A stretch of DNA of 64,000 nucleotides, taken from positions 15,970,152 to 16,034,151 of the forward strand of contig OW387150.1 of assembly GCA_936440205.1 (NCBI GenBank), in the 5' to 3' direction. Below are positions 12,451 to 25,200 of the stretch, piece by piece. The first letter of the stretch is position 1. The number at the start of each line of letters is the position of its first letter. The stretch comes from Lepidonotus clava (lineage: Eukaryota; Annelida; Polychaeta; Phyllodocida; Polynoidae). The translations under genes were made by a program, and so were the position numbers. The notes beneath the pieces are model-generated. The model ran no database searches. It saw only the letters and a list, made by a program, of their open reading frames with translations, and was not told the origin of the DNA.

Positions 12451-15400
12451 CATCAAAGTTAAACAGTTATCCTGCTTACCCACCCACTGATGCTTATTGA
12501 TAGGCATGGACGTGCGAATGGTGAGGCTTATTGGGAATATATTATTTGGATAAACGGGGCAGTTTCTCTGGGTAAGCTATAGGTAGCTAGGGGCAGGGGC
12601 TTAAGGGGTTGGGGGTACGGTTATAACGTTGGGGGCAAACGTAAGGGATTAACTCTACTGGTTATTTCGAGGTTTTTACAATGGGAAGTCTGGGTTTATT
12701 TTAAAGGGTAAAGTGAGTGAGGTCAATCTTGCAGACTTGGACCATGAGATGTTATCCCCAGCATTGTCTGCAAACATACAATGCGTACAGAAATAGAGAA
12801 CCCGGACATACATACACCGCCCAGAACATACCAAAGCTATCAATCATAGGCTGGTTTCATAAGCAGTGGGCCTCTTTGCCTGCTGTCTATTTGGTAGTTA
12901 CCGGCACCCACGCGCTTTTCGGGTATTCCTCGCGAATTCTCTACGAATATAGAATGGAAAAATCTGGAATCCTACAGGAAATCGGACACAGGAATTAGAA
13001 ATAAGGGTTTCTGTGGCGGTCGCCCTCCCATGTATGCAGTCAGCGAAGGGAAATACGTGTTTTTTTATGTTATGTATTTCATATGTCTATTTCTAAAATT
13101 TGTGAGACTGTGTCTTAATTCATAAACAATTTGCGGTGTGATCGATAAAAGTGATTATGTTGGTCCCGTTGCTATCGCCACTATAATCATGAAGAGTGGA
13201 CCTGCCTGTTCTGTTTTTCAAATAGTTGGCATGACTTTTAATCATCAAAATCCCAAATATCAACTAAAGCAATCGCCGTGACGCATGGGTTACACGGGTA
13301 TATCCCTTAAATAAACATGTCAGCGCGCCCTGTAATTCTAATTTAATTCGCAAACAGATTAACCCATATGGTGTAACCTAAGGACCCTCTGGGGAAACAG
13401 GTTGTTTATTGGCAAAGGGCTGGGCAGGAGTGGTATGAACATGTCTGGTAGGAGGTGTAAAATGGTACCTCCAGACCAACGTGCCTTCATTCATTGAACG
13501 TATCGACGACGTATGATTTTAGTGTGTATAACGCAAGCGTTGTTATAAGGCTGCAAAATGTAGTAATGTAGTTCCCCCCCCCCCAAGGTATAACGTTTCC
13601 CTTTGCATCTATAACAATATGCCTTGGTGCCCTTTTAAACACAAGGCATATATCATTTTGTGTATACTTATATTTTTCATTCGCTATATTCTACATAAAT
13701 CTATATTTTATATATGGGTCTATACCTCAATTTTATTTTCCTCGAATCAAGTGAAACAGGCAAGAGTGCGACATTAAACAAGTTCACTGTAGTTTTGAAT
13801 GTTTTACTCTTCTACCTGTCATCACCGCTGACACTTGCAACAGAAGTTTATCTATAACCAATGAGGCGTAAATTGTTTTGTAGGTAATATTCACGGGTGT
13901 GATATTATAACACATTAGAACAAAACTGTCAAATTAATATGCATTTTCGACTTCATAAACCTATTCGAATTATTAATAGTTTACTTTAATACTAATGGAT
14001 ATCTACTTTTTTACACTGGCTTCCGATAAGGTACAAGTCATAAACAATTAACTTCCGGTCTTTCAGATCAGATGAATTGCAATTGCCATTTAAGGCGCAT
14101 ACACTCAAGCTTAGACCAAGGCCGGTAATCCGATTCTATTGAATGCATATTTTTAAACTTAAAAGCAGACTAAATAGATAAATAACTACTCTATTCCCAT
14201 TCTTTTTAATCAGATTGTTTGGAATCTCTTAATTCTTAATTTGGATTTATCACATAAAGTTCTAGATCAATCCCTCCTCATACTTTCCAATCCCGAGCAA
14301 AACAAGATGGCTTTAATGCTTACGTAAACAGCCCACCTGTCCTCTATTCTATGCCTAATCAGGTATGTATCTTAACACGTTAATGTCTTCCTCCTGGGTT
14401 CATCACAATGCCCCTCTCCCCCTACCCACCCACCAGGAGGTCCTACCCTTCTCCAGTGGGCTATTCTTACCCCTTTGCGCGTCACCGAATGCACGTACCA
14501 CTTGGGCAGGTCGGGTCACTTTGGTGGTCTTTCATACACTAATTTAAGAATGACCTAGTACCAGTCCTCTCTGACCATGGCCTTACGTCATGGGTCCAAT
14601 TGTCAAGTTGTTGTGATGGCCGCGTAAAGCAATACTATGGGTTGTGTAACTATGGCCGGGATCCAGGATACATGATGATCAAGTGGAGCATGTTGCAATA
14701 AAACTTTATTGGGGAGTAGATCCTTCCGATTCTAGGTTACCAATCAATCTGAATGAAGCACAGGCCAAACCTAAAGCGTCTGGTTGTGAAGTTCCTCTTT
14801 ATGAACAAAAGAAAAGATATTAAAGTAAATCTAGTTCTTGGCCTTGCGTCAAGTCAAACCTAGTTTTGATGTTAATCGATTGCCTTCTGGGTTTGTGACT
14901 GCCTTTGCCAACAGTCCCCACCTCTCTTGCCTCCAATCAGTCGTGGCATTTTTCAAAATGTTAGATAAAATGAATATAATTATATATACTTGTTAAACTA
15001 AAGATTAGATATATAAAATATATGTACAACTAAAATATGTTCATCAGCTGGTATAATCAAGGTCATGAGAGAGATTCGAACCCGTGGGAAAGGTGTGCAT
15101 TCTCAAAGTGAATACAATAATAAATACGTTCTATAGAGATCGTTTGCTGCAGAAATTGCAATAGTTTTAATGAATCATTGCAGGAATGCATAGAATATCT
15201 GCGAACGGACTTTATAGAAAAGGGGTGGCTCTCCATCAGACATTAGCATGAATTAAATCTGAGAATGGGTTTCATTCAAGGAACCTGGAACATTAATGGG
15301 TTAATGTTTCAAGCTTTAAGCCAGCTTCAGAAGCAACCAGACAAGCCGAAGAGAGAAGGGATACCTCATCAGGTACACTAGTACTTACGTGGCAGGCTAC

Positions 15401-15760
15401 CTTCGTTTGGGATAGAAAATGGCCCCCTGTATGATACTAACCTAAACCGTTGATTTTTTCATCTCCAAGGGATTTCAAAAATAATCTCGGAATTTAATAG
15501 CGATGTCCGAGAGTTAATGAATGAGTCAATCACATCGTTGTGTGTAGATATGTGTATAAATGCCCATCAGGGGCACAACCGGACAATTTAAAAGAAGGGA
15601 GGTTGAAATGTTAAAATGTAATCGTCTAATATGAACACCAACCTTTGCAAGCAATTTGTTAAAGCGACGCATCCCAATAAATTAGGAGGGATCTCTGAAT
15701 GGAAGAACCTGCTAAGGAATGCAACCTGGCAACTGAAATTCAAATCGGTTGAATAAAGGA
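12451..15760. other. Gene-free stretch, nothing recognised
   Basis: AT-rich and stop-rich. A T-loop-like GGGTTCGAATC word on the minus strand near 15080 lacks the matching stems of a tRNA. A C run at about 13574-13584 is the only simple repeat. Confidence 0.5.
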
Positions 15761-16155
15761 GGGAACCCACTGAGCGATGCGATTAAGATTCTGGTCGATT
15801 TGCAGATCGCCAGCGACCAATATCTTACATTTTTCGATATATTCCAAGCGGTTTACCTTTTTTCATTGAAGGTTTCTGGTTAAATCGCTCAATGGTAACA
15901 CAATTTCTGGTCGTTCTCGACGAGTTCTGGCCGCTTCAACGAGCAGAATCTTATCTGAATCACTCAATCCCTTTACGAATTATTTGTGACCACCATCTAA
16001 CCATGTTATATATTTTCCAATAGATTTAACGGTTTTTTTTATATTTCTGGACGTGTCGCTCTATGTAAGCAATTTCTGTCATTTTCAATTATTTCTGATC
16101 ACTTCAATGGCGAGATCCGACCAGAACTCTACTTTATTTAGCCGTCTGCTTTACG
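15761..16155. mobile_element. Short inverted-repeat element (MITE-like), copy 2, with an internal duplication
   Basis: The left end GGGAACCCACTGAGCGATGC matches both ends of the element at 4873-5106. The interior shows the same CTGGTCG / CGACCAG words. A segment ending in CTTTACGAATT occurs twice (near 15970 and 16160), so this copy seems to hold two diverged units in tandem. The right terminal repeat is poorly kept. Confidence 0.5.
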
Positions 16156-19089
16156 AATTGACAAAGCTGCAGCTGCTCCCCTGCCTCCTCTTCTGATAAT
16201 CTGATAAGCGCACTATACGACTTCTCACCACTGGGACAGATTTACGATTACTGAGGGAAAATGAATTTAGTTATTATGGTTCAACGTTTTAAAGAAAATA
16301 TTGTATTCTAATAGATCTCATAATACTGCCTCCCTCTCTGGGTTTGCTCGGTATACCATAGCCCTATACAGACAGGCGACATAGGTTGTTCAAAGCAAAG
16401 ATATAATATTATATCCCAGGTCTTCAACTCAGATGTCAAAGGTCGGTATAACGAGGACTGCGACCTCAGCAAAAATACCCACTAACGGGTAATTAATGGT
16501 TGTCCTTCTGGGCCAAAACCGGTGGTGTCCTGCGGGAGGGAGGAGGGGAGTTAGGGTTAGAATAAAGGTGGTGGAATGGCGCAAACAAGTGGACAGTTCT
16601 ACAGCACAGAAGTGGAAATATAAGCCTTATTTCAGAAATACACCAAGAGAAATTCCTTCTTTCTAGAGCCATTATTTAGCATTGTTTCATTTTCAAAATA
16701 TCTAAATAAATTCAAATCAACAGGTTCCTATTTTGAGCCTAAAATAAATAGGCGTAACCCAGGTGAGGGTAAGGAGCGTGGACGTTGGGGTCGGGTCAGT
16801 GGATATGGCCGGAGGGAGGGGGTTGGGACATGGGGTAAAAGGGCATTCAGATTAAAATAGCCACAAAATTCCACCATATGCAATTTTGTGGTCTCAGTCT
16901 GGCTCCTGCATGTCACGATGTGCCTATGGCATATATGTATATTGAAAAGCTCTAATACATTTCCGGGTTCAGTAAATTGCATTCATGCCTGGAGTGTTTT
17001 TGGAGGGACAAATATCTTAAGTGTGTGCACGTGTATGCCAATCAAGGACTCCCAATCAAGTGCGTTTCGTCCATATCAGGTCTAAGAATAAGATTTAGGA
17101 TTTCCCATATTTTGATCTCAATAATAATAATAATCATGATTATTTTGGTCTCAATATTATTAATAATCATGATGTCATTTCTGACTTACATTCAAATGTG
17201 TCCTTTATCCTATTTAATTTACTAATGACTACTGAAACTTTATCTTAGAAATGTTAAAAAAAAGTGCCCATAATACCCGCCATAATATCAACGGTGTGAT
17301 TTGATATGGGCAGTTCCGTAAATACAATAATGTGGAAGAATGGTGCACTCAAGCCAATAACATGTCTATAATGGTAGTAACAGGGTCCACATGCCGAAGC
17401 TTATTGAGCTTATTAATACAATCAACAGATGTTAGGCGGTGCCGCCTAGCACTAAGTCAAATATAAGTATACATGACTCCACATAATAAAACAGTTTGAT
17501 TTTATTTATTTTTCATATGATTACCTTCTAAGATACTTTGAAGAGTATAATTTAAAATAAGAAACTATGTGAGTGGACATAAAATCCGACATGGCTGTAT
17601 GCTGTACTCTGTCCGCAAAGAATTGGATGAAAAATATTCTACAATATAAGAAGAAACTATATTAAATTGTTCCCATCGGTATTAATATAAGTGATAGGAG
17701 CGACAGATACAGTGGTGAACAAGAAGTAAAACCATTATGAAGATGAGCTTGATAACAATGAATAAGTCATGAGGGCTGGCCTCTTGATATGGCTATCAGA
17801 CACTCATGCATAGATGGGGCTTTTGGGCAAAGCACCGTAGAGATAAAGCAACTTCGACCATGAGAGGAGGCTAAGGTCTGATATAATAAATAAACGATTC
17901 CGAATAGTCAAATATGATTTGGAATCTGTACCAAATTGGTGTTTGTGTTTATAGAGTGGGCTAAAGAAACATAGTGCACGAGGTAAAATCTATGGGTTGA
18001 GACGAACCAATAGCCCCAAGGGAAGTAGGTTTATACATTCATGGCTGTTCCTTATGAATAGAATGCCTTAAGTTCCACAAAAAAGGCGTTCTTTCATCGG
18101 GATGCGACAGAGATTAAAGTATCTTCTTGCAAATGGCATTTCCTCTCATTGATCGACGTCGCGCAAAAGCACAAAATCTGTGATGAAGTTTAGTTGAATA
18201 ACAAAAGATGAAATAAAAGAATAGACCTTAAATAAATTATTATTCTTTTTTTCATTTTCTTGATTTTATCATTCAATTTTGTTATTTAGCACGAGCTTAT
18301 TATTACACCGTTCACATTCATTTAGATGCTTGGGGAAAAACAGTTGAAGCAAGTTTATAAACGCCCAGTTGTTCAGGTTTCACCGTTTGCTTGAAAAAGA
18401 AATCAGTTATTGAAGCTCAAACTAAAGCCCTGTCAGTTTGCTCAGTGTTCAGCTCAACCCTAGTTGTCTTGTAGACTCATGACACCTCACCAGCTACCAT
18501 ACTGCGTAGTGCTACGTATGCATGGAAAGCCAGGTGAAATTAAATCCAGAATTAGTATGCTTCAAGCCTGGCAATGTGTGAATACAAGGAAGCCGTATGC
18601 ACCGCAGGGTTATGTGAGTCTATACCCAGTATACCTGGGTGTAGCAGAGTGTTACCAGCCCCACCTTCACGGTGAACTGTGTGACACATGCATGTACATA
18701 CCGAAATGTGGGGTCAGGATCATTACTTTGGGACGGCCAGAGGTGGCCCTTGTCAACACTACAAGATTACTGACGATATGACCAGTCCCAGCTTTACCTT
18801 TATATACCCGTCCCAAAAATAGCCCTCCCCACACCGTCCACCTGCGCACGCCGCCCCTACTTCTTTTGCTGATCGTCCAGTTTGTCGGTAATGGCGCTAC
18901 TAGTCACTTCCGGTTTGTTAACTCTCCAAGCCGAGTCTGACACTTGATCGGTGATTCAGGTGTTGAGGCTTTGTTGGGGTGATGGAAATTGCCGCGAATG
19001 GATCTTCAGGGATCGTGACAGGGGTCACTAAGTCAATCAATCATGGCTCGGCATTTTTTATGTAAACTTTTTTTTATCTTTCTTAATTT
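16156..19089. other. Gene-free stretch, nothing recognised
   Basis: AT-rich. A local duplication of a roughly 36-bp ATAATAATCATGAT block lies at 17108-17175. A slightly GC-richer patch at 18740-18920 contains TTTATATACCC and a CCTCCCCACACC run. No gene is supported. Confidence 0.45.
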
Positions 19090-19271
19090 CAGTGGCGGTG
19101 GGGTTCCTGGTGGGGTTCCTGGTTGTCTGGAACCCCCTTTGATTTCCCCAAATATAAGTAAATCATAAGAAATTTTGTGAAAAGCGTAGGTTGGAACCCC
19201 CTTAAATTTACTGGGAACCCCCTCACTTATACTTGGAACCCCCTTTGATCTTAGGGCTGGCTACACCCCTG
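19090..19271. mobile_element. hAT-like short element with GGAACCCCCTT repeats
   Basis: About 182 bp runs from CAGTGGCGGTGGGG to GGCTACACCCCTG, whose opposite-strand reading CAGGGGTGTAGCC is a typical hAT-type end in invertebrate genomes. The word GGAACCCCCT occurs four times inside. AATTT lies directly outside both ends and may be part of a target duplication. It is non-coding. Confidence 0.55.
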
Positions 19272-19485
19272 AATTTCGTTAGAAAGATTAGAGGTGGTGA
19301 TGTATTTGTCGAGTTTCTAATTCTCTTGCAATTTATAGTGGAACATTTAGTTTGTGTAATCATTGTTACGAAAGCAATTGGAGAGGTCCAAATAAAGTTT
19401 CTCACTATGCTATCAGACACTTTTCTCAGCGCGAGTGTCAGTTTTTGTTGTGTTTTTTTTTTTGTTATTATATTCTTTCTTCTTC

Positions 19486-19520
19486 TTTTTTTTTTTTTTT
19501 TTTTGGGGGGGGGGGGGGGG
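19486..19520. repeat. T19-G16 homopolymer junction
   Basis: Nineteen T followed directly by sixteen G. It lies about 210 bp from the short element at 19090-19271. Confidence 0.9.
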
Positions 19521-20220
19521 CAACAGGTATCAACAAATCTGCATTTTATGCAGTGCTCAGGGTAGTTTTTCTTTGTTTTAATTTGTGCGTAACCATGCGA
19601 CAAACAATAGATTATTTGCAGACAAATCATAACATTTGTAGAGCGTAAGATTAATTAAACTGAATACTGACTGACCATGTTAATAGATCTATTCATTTGC
19701 AGATGTCAACTCACGTTAAAGCTTGGTGTTTTTCCTGGTCTGTATGATTAAGAAGGTTGACTGTTTAGTAAACCAAATAGAAAGTCTCAGTTTCTTGAGT
19801 TGATTTAAGCTAAAAGCCATGTGCTATAAACGCTCGTATAAACGTTGACATTGAAAGACGTACTACAACTTCAGGGGCACTGCACCTCTAGGAGTCCTTG
19901 AATGGGAGTGCGTGCCTTCCTAAAATATTCGACTGAAGCCATAGCGCAACAAAACGCCAATCTGTTTTTTCTCATAAGAATTGTATGCACTTACTATAAT
20001 GATATCATCGGGTAATTATCTAATTAATTCTTCTGATCCAAAAGTATTGCTGAAGAAGGGGGGGGGGGGGTCATGCGCCCCCTCTCCTTCTAAGGCTGTA
20101 CCTGAAATAAGCGTGATAATGTTATCATAAACGTTTCATGGACAAAATATTATTATTGCGCGTGATCATTCGTTTTTTAACGAAGGCTTGCTGGGTATGA
20201 ATGGAAAGACTATTTTCTTA
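19521..20220. other. Gene-free stretch before element A
   Basis: Only a 12-base G run at about 20059 followed by TCATGCGCCCCC, which may be another worn short-element end. Nothing else was recognised. Confidence 0.45.
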
Positions 20221-20224
20221 CTAG

Positions 20225-21175
20225 TGTGATGAACGGCTATTCAGCCAAAATACATAGAGGCTAAAATAATAGAAATAAGGTAATAATAGAAATATATGTA
20301 AGAGAACGAAATAGATGTAAAGAACGAATATGTAAAGAACGAAGAACGAAATAGATGTAAAGAACGAATATGTAAAGAACGAATAACGAATATGTAAAGA
20401 ACGAATAACGAAAACGTAATGGAACGAAACCCGGAAATATGTAAACCGGAAGTGAAATGTAAACCGGAAACGGAATATATAAACCGGAAGTGACGTCAGT
20501 TGTAGGTCACGTGACCGAAGGCAGCCAATCAGGGCTGACCTCTCTAGTATATAAAGGGGCGGTGAGGCCCGAATAAACAGAGTTCTTTAACAGTTCTCCT
20601 GGTGTCCAGACGTGTCCTCTTTCCTGAAACAACCGCTAAAGATGAGCCGAACAGAGTAATTAAGCCGAAGTTAGGACAAAACAGTCGAAGTTCGAGATAG
20701 GTAGTAGAAACATAGGGTAAGGGGCCCGATGGCCCGAAGAACGAGGAACGAGGGAACGGAGTAGGGCACGAAGGCCCGAAGTAGTACCGGAAACCGAGGC
20801 GTAGTATGGTACGAAGACATGGGGAGCGGAACGAGGGAGCGAAGTCCGCGGGGACGAGGGCGCGGCATGCTCGGCCCCACGCTACCAAACAATAGGCGAC
20901 CGTCGGCCCGTCGCCCCCGCGGACCGGAACTCAGGGGTGGACCGCCCCCCGGCCGACCCGTACCCCTACCATAATTTCCCTCCCCCGCAGTCCTCCGTCG
21001 ACATCGAGTGCCGATTCCCGATCGATTCGCTCAGCCCCCCCTCGTGCGCGAGGGACGACTCTAGAAACACATCTCGGTTCTTGGCCCGGATTCCCCGTCC
21101 GCCCCGAGACCCGAACAACCCCCACGTTCCTCTGTTGTAAGAATCGGCAACCCCGACTAACCAGAGAACGTCACA
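20225..21175 (+). repeat. 5' LTR of element A
   Basis: The 951-bp repeat opens TGTGA and closes TCACA, a 5-bp inverted repeat. The U3 part begins with short tandem repeats of TGTAAAGAACGAATA, followed by several CCGGAA words, a composite ACCGGAAGTGACGTCA, a palindromic E-box, CCAAT and TATATAAAG. AATAAA lies at 20572-20577. The long GC-rich remainder (R-U5) has no protein-like frame. It pairs with 32817-33767. Confidence 0.97.
20484..20580 (+). promoter_or_regulatory. Promoter of element A in the U3
   Basis: In order: an ETS-plus-CRE composite ACCGGAAGTGACGTCA (20484-20499), a 12-bp palindromic E-box GGTCACGTGACC (20506-20517), a CCAAT box in AGCCAATCAG (20523-20532), and TATATAAAG (20548-20556). 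Transcription would be expected to start near 20578. AATAAA at 20572-20577 lies next to that point, so the poly(A) signal overlaps the U3/R border. The same array is in the 3' LTR. Factor names are inferred from consensus words only. Confidence 0.7.
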
Positions 21176-21176
21176 C

Positions 21177-21191
21177 TGGTGGCAGCGGTGG
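21177..21191 (+). other. Primer-binding site of element A, tRNA-Leu type
   Basis: TGGTGGCAGCGGTGG begins one base after the LTR end. It is complementary over 15 bases to the 3' end of animal tRNA-Leu (AAG type, ...CCACCGCTGCCA plus CCA) as I recall that tRNA. The position and the opening TGG are as expected for a retroelement primer site. Confidence 0.8.
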
Positions 21192-21251
21192 TGCTGAAAT
21201 AGGCACATACGGACTTGTGGATCTTGGGTGTTTCATCGGTATTGGATACTC

Positions 21252-22202
21252 ATGGCGACTGCGACAGTCTTCGAGCAGATGGATTCTGACGTCGCCTTCA
21301 AGGAAGGTGGGGAGGAGAAAGGAGGTGCGAAAACCGAGACCAAAGGGGAGGACACGACCATCATGGGTAGGCAGTTTAATTTTATGGGAACGTCCACCCC
21401 GACGGATGAGCAGAATGTGCGGGCTCAACAACAACAGACCGGTCAGGAAGGAGCGAGTTTGAAGAAGTTCAGTTTACGACCAGAGAAGTATGACGGTAAA
21501 CCGGATTTCGAGGGATGGATCAACCAGTTTGAGGAGTACGCAACATTGGGACGCTGGACGGCCGAGGAAAAAGCGGCGATGCTTTTTCTCTCGCTGACGG
21601 GAACGGCACGAATGTACTTTGTCGGACTCCCGGACAGGGAACGACTCCGTTACTCAGCGAGGGTGGATGCGTTGCGCCGGAGGTTCGGTCAGGAGAAGGA
21701 CACGTGTAATGCTCTGCAAGAGTTGGCGGGCTTGAAACGTGTAAAGAACCAGACAGCGAAGGAGTTGGCTGATAATGCCCGGCGACTGGCATCGAGAGCC
21801 TACTTCTCCAACGACTACGCTAGCCAGGAAAAAGCAGCATTACATGCGTTCCAGGCTGCAGTTGGGGAAGACCTTCAGCTGAAGTGTGCAGAGAAAGGAT
21901 GCAAGACACTAGAGGAGGCGGTAGAGGTGGTAGAAATACAGGAACGATACTCACGCCGCCTCCTGCGGGCAGTGAAGCCCGAGGAGGACGCCAATACACA
22001 GATCATGGCCTTGAACGGTAAGTTGGAGGAGATGATGAAAGAATTGGCAGAAGAACGGGAAGCTAGAAGACAAGCAACGGCCCGGAGGGAGGCGTTTAAG
22101 AAGCGAAAAGAAGATTTAGAGTGTCATCAATGTCACCAGAAGGGCCATTTCGCAAGAGAGTGTTCTCAGCGTCAGGGAAACGGACAGTCGCCGTCGCAGT
22201 AA
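21252..22202 (+). CDS. gag: Element A gag (capsid and nucleocapsid)
   Basis: About 316 residues if the first ATG (21252) is used; the frame is open slightly upstream without ATG. The middle (from KKFSLRPEKYDG through FLSLTGTARMYF and the Gln/Arg-rich helices) has the pattern of Gypsy capsid proteins. The C-terminus has a charged helical stretch (EMMKELAEEREARRQ) and one CCHC knuckle, CHQCHQKGHFAREC, the nucleocapsid RNA-binding part. It forms the particle shell and binds element RNA. It starts about 60 bp after the primer site and overlaps pol. A GGGAAAC word at 22175-22181 sits in the gag frame as G-GGA-AAC, the classic -1 slippage heptamer known from retroviruses, and pol follows in the -1 frame. 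The copy looks whole. Confidence 0.93.
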   Translation: MATATVFEQMDSDVAFKEGGEEKGGAKTETKGEDTTIMGRQFNFMGTSTPTDEQNVRAQQQQTGQEGASLKKFSLRPEKYDGKPDFEGWINQFEEYATLGRWTAEEKAAMLFLSLTGTARMYFVGLPDRERLRYSARVDALRRRFGQEKDTCNALQELAGLKRVKNQTAKELADNARRLASRAYFSNDYASQEKAALHAFQAAVGEDLQLKCAEKGCKTLEEAVEVVEIQERYSRRLLRAVKPEEDANTQIMALNGKLEEMMKELAEEREARRQATARREAFKKRKEDLECHQCHQKGHFARECSQRQGNGQSPSQ

Positions 22203-25200
22203 GCGCGGGGCCCCCTTCGGGCGCGGCGAGAGAAGTAGTAGGCATGGGAGAATGTGGACTTTATGTGGCCGGGATGGTAGGAGAGAGTGTCGTCCGTTTT
22301 TTGGTTGATACCGGATCTATGATCAGTCTGCTGTCGGAACGCCTCTGGAGAGAGTGGGGACGAAAAAGGGAAGAACTGGATGGATATGAAGGACGTCTCT
22401 GCTCGGTGGATGGTAGTCCGTTGCGGTGCTACGGATGCACGAACTTGCCAGTAAAATTGGGAACACGCGTGTTGAAGTGGACGTTCATGGTGGCAGATAT
22501 CGGTAGAGATGAAGGGATCCTGGGAAACGACTTCGCGGTGAAATACCGGCTGACAGTTAAGCCCCACGCGAGTGCCATCTTCCTGCCCGCCGAGGGGGAG
22601 GGAGAGGGGGAACGAATCCCGGGAGCAGAACAAAGAACGGATGGGATTCGGGCAGTTACCGTCGGAGGACAGGTCGTGCGAATCGAGAAAACGACGGAAA
22701 TACACCCACTCCAAGTGACCCGAGTAACAGTAGTAGCGAGAATAGACATAGGACAGAGTGGACAGCTGGCTGTCATCACCGGCGCTGGATTGCCTATGGG
22801 ACTGGAGGTGATCCCAGGAACGGTGACATTGGGAGAAGAAAATGAAGTTTGGGTGGCCAACCGAGGGACCGAGAGCGCGAAATTGGAAACCGGCGGGGTA
22901 CTCGGAGAAGCCACCTTCGTACAAGAGGTACGAGGAATAGGAAGTGAAGCAAAAGAACCCCCTGGAGCGCTCGTTGAAATGATAGGGGAGGCTAAGAAAG
23001 ACCTGACCACGAAGGAGGGCGAAGAGCTGGAGAAAGCCATCATGGCCCGGGAACAAATGTTTGCGACCTCGAAACATGAGTTAGGACGTACAGATTTAGT
23101 ACAACATCGAATTAAAACGGGGGATCAGATGCCGATCAAGCAGAGGGTCAGACGGTATCCGGCCACCAGGAGAGAGGAAGAACGAGCACTGGTGGAGGAT
23201 ATGTTAAATCTAGGGATTATCCAGGAGAGCGGGAGTGCGTGGAGTAGCCCGACCGTTCTAGTCAAAAAGAAGGACGGAGGAACGAGGTTCTGTATTGACT
23301 ACCGAAAACTGAACCAGGCTACGAAAGTGGACGCCTATCCGCTCCCGCGGATAGAGGACAGCCTCAACACTTTGGGAGGAAGCCTATTCTTCTGCAGTCT
23401 GGATCTCGCAAGCGGATATTGGCAGGTGGAGATGGCACCGGAGGACCAAGAAAAGACGGCCTTCGTGACTCAAGGAGGATTGTATGAGTTTAAAGTGATG
23501 CCATTCGGGCTAGTGAACGCCCCAGCCACCTTCGAGAGACTGATGGAAAGAATCCTCAGAGGAATCGTGTGGGAGGAGTGTCTGGTATACTTGGATGACA
23601 TACTGGTCTTTGGACCAACGTTTAAAGTGACTCTGGAAAGATTGGTACGGGTTCTGGACCGATTGAACGCTGCAGGACTGAAGTTAAAGGCGCGAAAATG
23701 TAAGCTGTTCCAGAAGAAGATTCCGTTCTTGGGGCACGTTGTCTCATTCAACGGGATCGAACCCGACCCCGAAAAGTGTCGGCAAGTAACCGAGTGGCCG
23801 GTCCCGCGGGATCTCCACGAGGTACGAGCCTTCGTGGGATTATGTTCGTACTACAGAAGGCATATAAACGGCTTCACGGAGTTGGCTGCCCCCTTGTATG
23901 AATTGGCAACGAAGGAGGAACCATTCGTGTGGAGCGCGAGACGACAAGAGGCATTTGATGCGATGAAGAAGGCGCTAACGGAGGCCCCGGTGTTGGGATT
24001 CCCGGAGGAAGATGGACAATGGTGGCTTGACACAGACGCCAGTGACGTGGGAACGGGAGCCGTGCTATCACAGGAGCAGAGAGGGGAGGAACGGGTGATA
24101 GCTTACACGAGCAAAACCCTGGAGTCAAACGAACGAAAGTATTGCACCACGCGGAAAGAACTGTTGGCGGTGGTGCGAGCTTTGAAGCATTTTCGGTGCT
24201 ACATCTATGGTCAACGCGTGATAGTCCGGACGGATAATAGCGCGGTCAGTTGGCTGCAGAGAAGTAAGGAACCGATGGGGCAGGCTGCTCGGTGGATTGA
24301 GATTATCGACTCGCATGATGTGTCGTTCCAACACCGACCGGGCAGGAAGCATGGGAACGCTGACGCGTTGTCCCGGTATCCGTGCAAACAATGTGGAGAG
24401 GAGCACGAGAATACCGAAAAAGTGAGAGTAGTGACGCGGGCCCGGGGGTACGAGCCCGGATGGTCCCCGCAGGAGATGAGAGCAGCGCAGAGGAGGGATC
24501 GAGATATAGGGCCGATTGTCGCACGGATGGAAAAAGATGCGGACCGGCCAGGTTGGGAGGCCATATCTCCGGAATCCCGGGAAACAAAGATCCTATGGAG
24601 GCAATGGGAACGATTAAGCCTCAGGGATGGCGTGCTGCATCGGAAGTACTGGGAACTAGAAGGGCATGGTTGGAGGAACCAGTTGGTCGTTCCCCGAGGG
24701 GAACGGGCCAAGTTGGTAAGGGAATACCATGGAGGCGCGGCAGGAGCGCATTTAGGAGTCGCCAGGACGACGGCCCTGTTGGAACAAGGGTTTTACTGGC
24801 CGGGACTCCGGGAAGACGTGCGGAAGGAATGTCGAGAATGTGATTGCGCGTTGCTGAAAAAGGGAAGAGGAAGACGGGAGCCGCTACATCAGTACATAGT
24901 GGGGGAGCCGATGGAACGGCTGGCCATGGATGTTTTGGGCCCGTACCCAGTCACCAAACGAGGAAATAAGTATTGCCTGATGGTGGGATGCTATTTCACC
25001 AAATGGTTGGAGTGTTTCCCGATCCCGGATCAAAAGGCAACGACAGTGGCGAACAAACTGGTTGAAGAAGTAGTAGCACGGTACGGCGCGTTTCGGGAAC
25101 TACACTCGGATCAAGGCACGAATTTCGAATCCGAGGTGGTGGCTCAGGTCTGTGCATTATTCGGGATACACAAAACAAGAACGACGCCGTACCACCCCAG

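Noticed and set aside
15060-15095. tRNA-like T-loop GGGTTCGAATC on the minus strand
   Set aside because: The flanking bases do not form the T-stem, and no anticodon or D arm can be placed.
19223-19630. Frames across the T/G homopolymer
   Set aside because: Their length comes from Lys/Phe and Pro/Gly runs of the homopolymer.
20544-21140. Several frames inside the LTRs of element A
   Set aside because: They are the same in both LTRs, lie in R-U5, and show no protein-like composition.
22172-23077. 301-codon minus-strand frame inside pol A
   Set aside because: Mirror of the pol reading frame; no domain and no conserved composition.
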